The translations under genes and the position numbers were made by a program. From positions 1 to 41,407 of IMG/VR virus record IMGVR_UViG_3300031758_000169: DNA of 41,407 bases; one strand, given 5' to 3'. Positions 39,509-41,407 of the stretch are shown here, in pieces. How positions within the stretch are numbered: position 1 is the first letter of the stretch; each line of letters starts with the position of its first letter. The notes under the pieces were generated by a model, which saw nothing but the letters and a program-made list of their open reading frames with translations, was not told the origin of the DNA and made no database searches. This DNA is from a virus.

Positions 39509-40108
39509 TTAAACTAGGGTCAAGACGTCTTGATCGACAGGGCAAGAGGGCAAACCATAGGACGCCCACTTAGAAGACAGGCGCACGGTGTAGCCACAGG
39601 ATGGGCACTCAGCCTTTAGCATGCGTGTGCCTTGTTTTTTCTTACCGTTAGAGAATGCCAACTCAGCGTGGGGGTATGCACCCAGTGAGTCGATGATTGC
39701 CCCGTAGGCTTGATCAAACCCGTTAGCCCCTTGCGTGTAGCCCCATGCATTCTTACGTGTGGGGTTGACAGGCTCTAGGAGCATGGCTGATGCGATCTTT
39801 TGGAAGTTGATGCCGTGATTGAATCCCCCCTTGGCGGTGTGGCACAACTCATGTACCAACACTTCAAATACTTTGCGAGGGTCAGCGATGACAGGGGAGA
39901 TAAGGATTTCGTAATGCTTGTCGGCACTGGCAGTGTCGATCCAACATTCACCAATAGCGTTGTTGCGCTTGGCATGTAGGGGAAAGCCACAAGTAAGGCG
40001 GACTTTGTCGGGCAGTATTGACCCTGCAATTTCAAATGCGGGGCGCAGTTCGTTGTATGCAACGGTGAGCCACTCTTCACGTGTGGCGTGGACGGTAGGT
40101 AAGGTCAT
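39509..40108 (-). CDS. SprT-like zinc metalloprotease
   Basis: A 199-residue protein of the SprT/Spartan type. HELCH at 86-90 is followed by a third zinc ligand candidate H98 (FNHG), and the C-terminal zinc ribbon has CPSC at 168-171 and C189. SprT-like enzymes cut DNA-bound proteins or protein-DNA crosslinks. GGAGATCATCAT precedes the ATG. It is the first of three genes with the AAA+ and VWA partners, separated by 14 bases, which suggests a shared task. Confidence 0.8.
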   Translation of the reverse strand: MTLPTVHATREEWLTVAYNELRPAFEIAGSILPDKVRLTCGFPLHAKRNNAIGECWIDTASADKHYEILISPVIADPRKVFEVLVHELCHTAKGGFNHGINFQKIASAMLLEPVNPTRKNAWGYTQGANGFDQAYGAIIDSLGAYPHAELAFSNGKKKQGTRMLKAECPSCGYTVRLSSKWASYGLPSCPVDQDVLTLV

Positions 40109-40178
40109 ATGATGATCTCCAAATCAGTAGCAAAATTACTACTGCAAAACCCACAGCGTGGGCTTCACGGTATTAACT

Positions 40179-40421
40179 TCAGACGTCATACTCATGGTGA
40201 ACGATAGCAACCACTTGGCTATCGGTCTTCTGCATGACCGTCACACGTTTGCAGAAGTAACCTCCCGCTTCCTGATAGGTCTCACGGTAAACCTGAGGTA
40301 ACAGCCAATCACGTGCTTGCTCAAGGGTGAGGTCATCATCTCTACGGGTTAGTAAAAGATACTGATCATTGCCATCGATACCGTGTTCTATGTTGCCTAT
40401 TTTGGTGACTGTAATTTCCAT
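40179..40421 (-). CDS. Small hypothetical protein (80 aa)
   Basis: An 80-residue protein with AAAGGAATCGACAGC before the ATG. Alpha/beta pattern: MEITVTKIGNIEHG, YLLLTRRDDDLTLEQARDWL, then a beta end with VTVMQKTDSQVVAIVHHEY. It is the first gene of the leftward block, 70 bases before the SprT gene; the gap holds CAGTAG/CTACTG and CCCAC/GTGGG hairpins. Function unknown. Confidence 0.55.
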   Translation of the reverse strand: MEITVTKIGNIEHGIDGNDQYLLLTRRDDDLTLEQARDWLLPQVYRETYQEAGGYFCKRVTVMQKTDSQVVAIVHHEYDV

Positions 40422-40576
40422 GCTGTCGATTCCTTTTTTTGCCTGACGATGTTGTCAAGTTGGATTGTAATACTGTCTGTCAAACCATGACAATAGTTAC
40501 CTGAGTAAACCGTAGGGTTATTAGAATGAGCGATCAGTTAGTGAGCACTAGTGCACTTATATATAGGCATGCCAAC

Positions 40577-40806
40577 TGTGGATGCATGTGGATATATACA
40601 GGCTGGATGTACGTACAGTGGTTGTAATGGGCTGACCGATTTAAAGGGGCTAGAAGGGGCTGAAAGGGGTTTAGGCGGGGTAGGTATAGGCAAGGAAAAT
40701 TAGGGGGCTTCCTGACAATGTGTAGGGATTAAGTATTAATAAGTTATCCACACTATCCACAATCAGGCTGTTAATAACAGGAAGTTATCCACACCCATGT
40801 TGATAA
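40577..40806. other. DnaA box cluster
   Basis: Two perfect TTATCCACA boxes (40744-40752 and 40785-40793), an adjoining CTATCCACA (40753-40761, one mismatch), TTATCAACA on the other strand (40806-40798, one mismatch), and an ATATCCACA on the other strand (40595-40587, one mismatch). Such a cluster next to A/T-rich DNA is the mark of a DnaA-dependent replication origin. Confidence 0.6.
40646..40680 (+). other. G-quadruplex-capable tract with 10-base phasing
   Basis: Four GGGG blocks at 40646, 40656, 40666 and 40677, with loops of 6, 6 and 7 bases. The first three blocks repeat at exactly 10 bases as near-copies of AAGGGGCT. This meets the standard pattern for a four-layer intramolecular G-quadruplex and could also be a phased protein-binding array. 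Confidence 0.55.
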
Positions 40807-40894
40807 CGTGCTACCATGTACATACGAACAGTGCTGTACGTTTAAACAGCATGTGTTTATTTACATGGGTTATTCCACAGGGAGGGTTTGTGCT

Positions 40895-41407
40895 ATGGAC
40901 AAGATGACAAAAGATGACTACATGCGGGCACTGGAAGAAGCCAACGAGCCTGATCAAATTGATAACAATGAAAACCCTGTCTTAAGCGAAGCGGAACGGT
41001 TGGCGCATATGGCAGACGCACCTAAACGTAGAGTAGACGGTGAAGTGATAACAAGTGACAGGATGCGACCAATAACAGCACAGCAACAAGCATTCGCTGT
41101 AGGCATCATCCAAGGGAAGACACTGCGACAGGCATACCGTGACGCATACCCAAATGACACAAGCAGTGACCACGTCATCAGCACCAATGCCAACAAACTG
41201 TTTAAACACCCTAAGGTACAGGAAGTGCTCAGGGATGCATGGGAGACCATCACCGAAAACCTAGTCGATGACGTGGCGGGGACGAAACGATATGTACTCA
41301 AACAACTATTGGAACTGAGTAAACAAGCCAAGCAAGAGGGCAGTCAATTAAAAGCATTGGAGTTACTGGGCAAGGCATCAGGACTGTTTACACACACCGA
41401 CAGCAAA
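40895..41407 (+). CDS. terS: Terminase small subunit, N-terminal part (3' end outside window)
   Basis: An open frame of 171 codons with no stop before the window edge, preceded by GGAGG at 40881. After an acidic N-terminus, residues about 60-110 read RPITAQQQAFAVGIIQGKTLRQAYRDAYPND, then NANKLFKHPKVQEVL, the helix-turn-helix pattern of phage small terminases, which bind the packaging site and recruit the large subunit. Packaging sites often lie in or near terS, so the repeats just upstream may matter. The large terminase is expected beyond the right edge. Confidence 0.85.
   Translation, partial: MDKMTKDDYMRALEEANEPDQIDNNENPVLSEAERLAHMADAPKRRVDGEVITSDRMRPITAQQQAFAVGIIQGKTLRQAYRDAYPNDTSSDHVISTNANKLFKHPKVQEVLRDAWETITENLVDDVAGTKRYVLKQLLELSKQAKQEGSQLKALELLGKASGLFTHTDSK

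Larger units (their letters stand above)
40422..40894. other. Putative origin/control region
   Basis: No gene is seen in these 473 bases between the leftward block and terS. Contents: a perfect 10-base palindrome GCACTAGTGC (40548-40557), DnaA-box-like sites, a four-block G-tract (40646-40680), an A/T-rich stretch (40728-40745), a CTGTTA-A-TAACAG inverted repeat (40768-40780), a GTTTAAAC (40840) and the terS ribosome-binding site. A leftward promoter probably lies near 40430-40490 (two TTGACA copies read leftwards) but no good -10 box is seen. Confidence 0.55.
8360..41207. repeat. 40 dispersed copies of the palindrome GTTTAAAC
   Basis: Exact copies start at 8360, 8478, 9998, 11571, 12334, 14327, 15509, 16721, 17247, 17763, 19038, 19400, 19965, 20679, 21128, 22759, 23315, 25766, 26740, 27241, 28160, 29357, 29410, 29486, 31769, 32398, 33254, 33406, 33458, 33895, 34667, 34949, 35566, 36155, 36886, 37973, 38660, 38975, 40840 and 41200. 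Fifteen are extended to CGTTTAAACG. Copies lie in genes of both strands (read as Leu-Asn or Phe-Lys) and in intergenic DNA. By a hand estimate from base composition about one copy is expected in the whole window. Confidence 0.9.

Noticed and set aside
8360-41207. GTTTAAAC array as a CRISPR array
   Set aside because: The core is only 8 bases, the spacing is irregular over kilobases and most copies lie inside genes.

Overview
The window is part of the genome of a tailed double-stranded DNA phage. It runs from the 3' end of a tail-fibre gene, through lysis and virion genes, to early gene blocks, and stops inside the terminase small subunit. The rest of the head module (large terminase, portal, capsid) is not here and presumably lies beyond the right edge, joining round to the left edge. 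A lysozyme-type endolysin, a three-helix holin and two large internal virion proteins suggest a Gram-negative host and a podovirus-like particle. The host cannot be named from sequence alone. No integrase, CRISPR array, insertion sequence or canonical tRNA gene was seen.

Layout. (A) 1-22701, + strand, late genes: tail fibre and fibre-associated proteins, a tail assembly chaperone, a glycine-rich adhesin-like protein, a lysis cassette (two membrane proteins, holin, endolysin), a tail hub-like protein, a jelly-roll protein, two internal virion proteins separated by a GNAT acetyltransferase, and a 3446-residue polyvalent protein. (B) 28744-22690, - strand: an early block with a RecB/Cas4-like nuclease, a Sak3-type annealing protein, an SSB-like protein, small DNA-binding proteins, and a chain of tiny genes joined by 4-8 base overlaps, ending in a YbcO-like nuclease. 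(C) 28759-33191, + strand: a RusA-like resolvase, a 780-base control region with a candidate structured RNA, then small genes, an HNH protein and a T7 gp4/Twinkle-like primase-helicase. (D) 40421-33478, - strand: a SprT-like protease, a CobS/MoxR-like AAA+ ATPase and a metallopeptidase-VWA (CobT/DUF2201-like) protein, followed by about fourteen very small genes. (E) 40422-40894: a region with DnaA boxes and a G-quadruplex-capable tract, then the terminase small subunit.

How it fits together. The phage seems to start replication with host DnaA and host polymerase III. It carries its own primase-helicase and a recombination set (nuclease, annealing protein, SSB-like protein, resolvase) but no polymerase in this window. 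The giant protein is probably carried in the particle and injected, bringing a metallopeptidase, a ParB-like domain and two or three ADP-ribosyltransferase domains.

The strongest unexplained signal is the palindrome GTTTAAAC. I find 40 exact copies between 8360 and 41207, where about one is expected by chance in the whole window, and none in the first 8.36 kb. It lies in genes on both strands, in intergenic regions and even at stop codons. Other striking signals are a repeated [KR]LSL[KR] motif at each module boundary of the giant protein, a candidate regulatory RNA with pseudoknot-forming arms, and the SprT/AAA+/VWA cassette.
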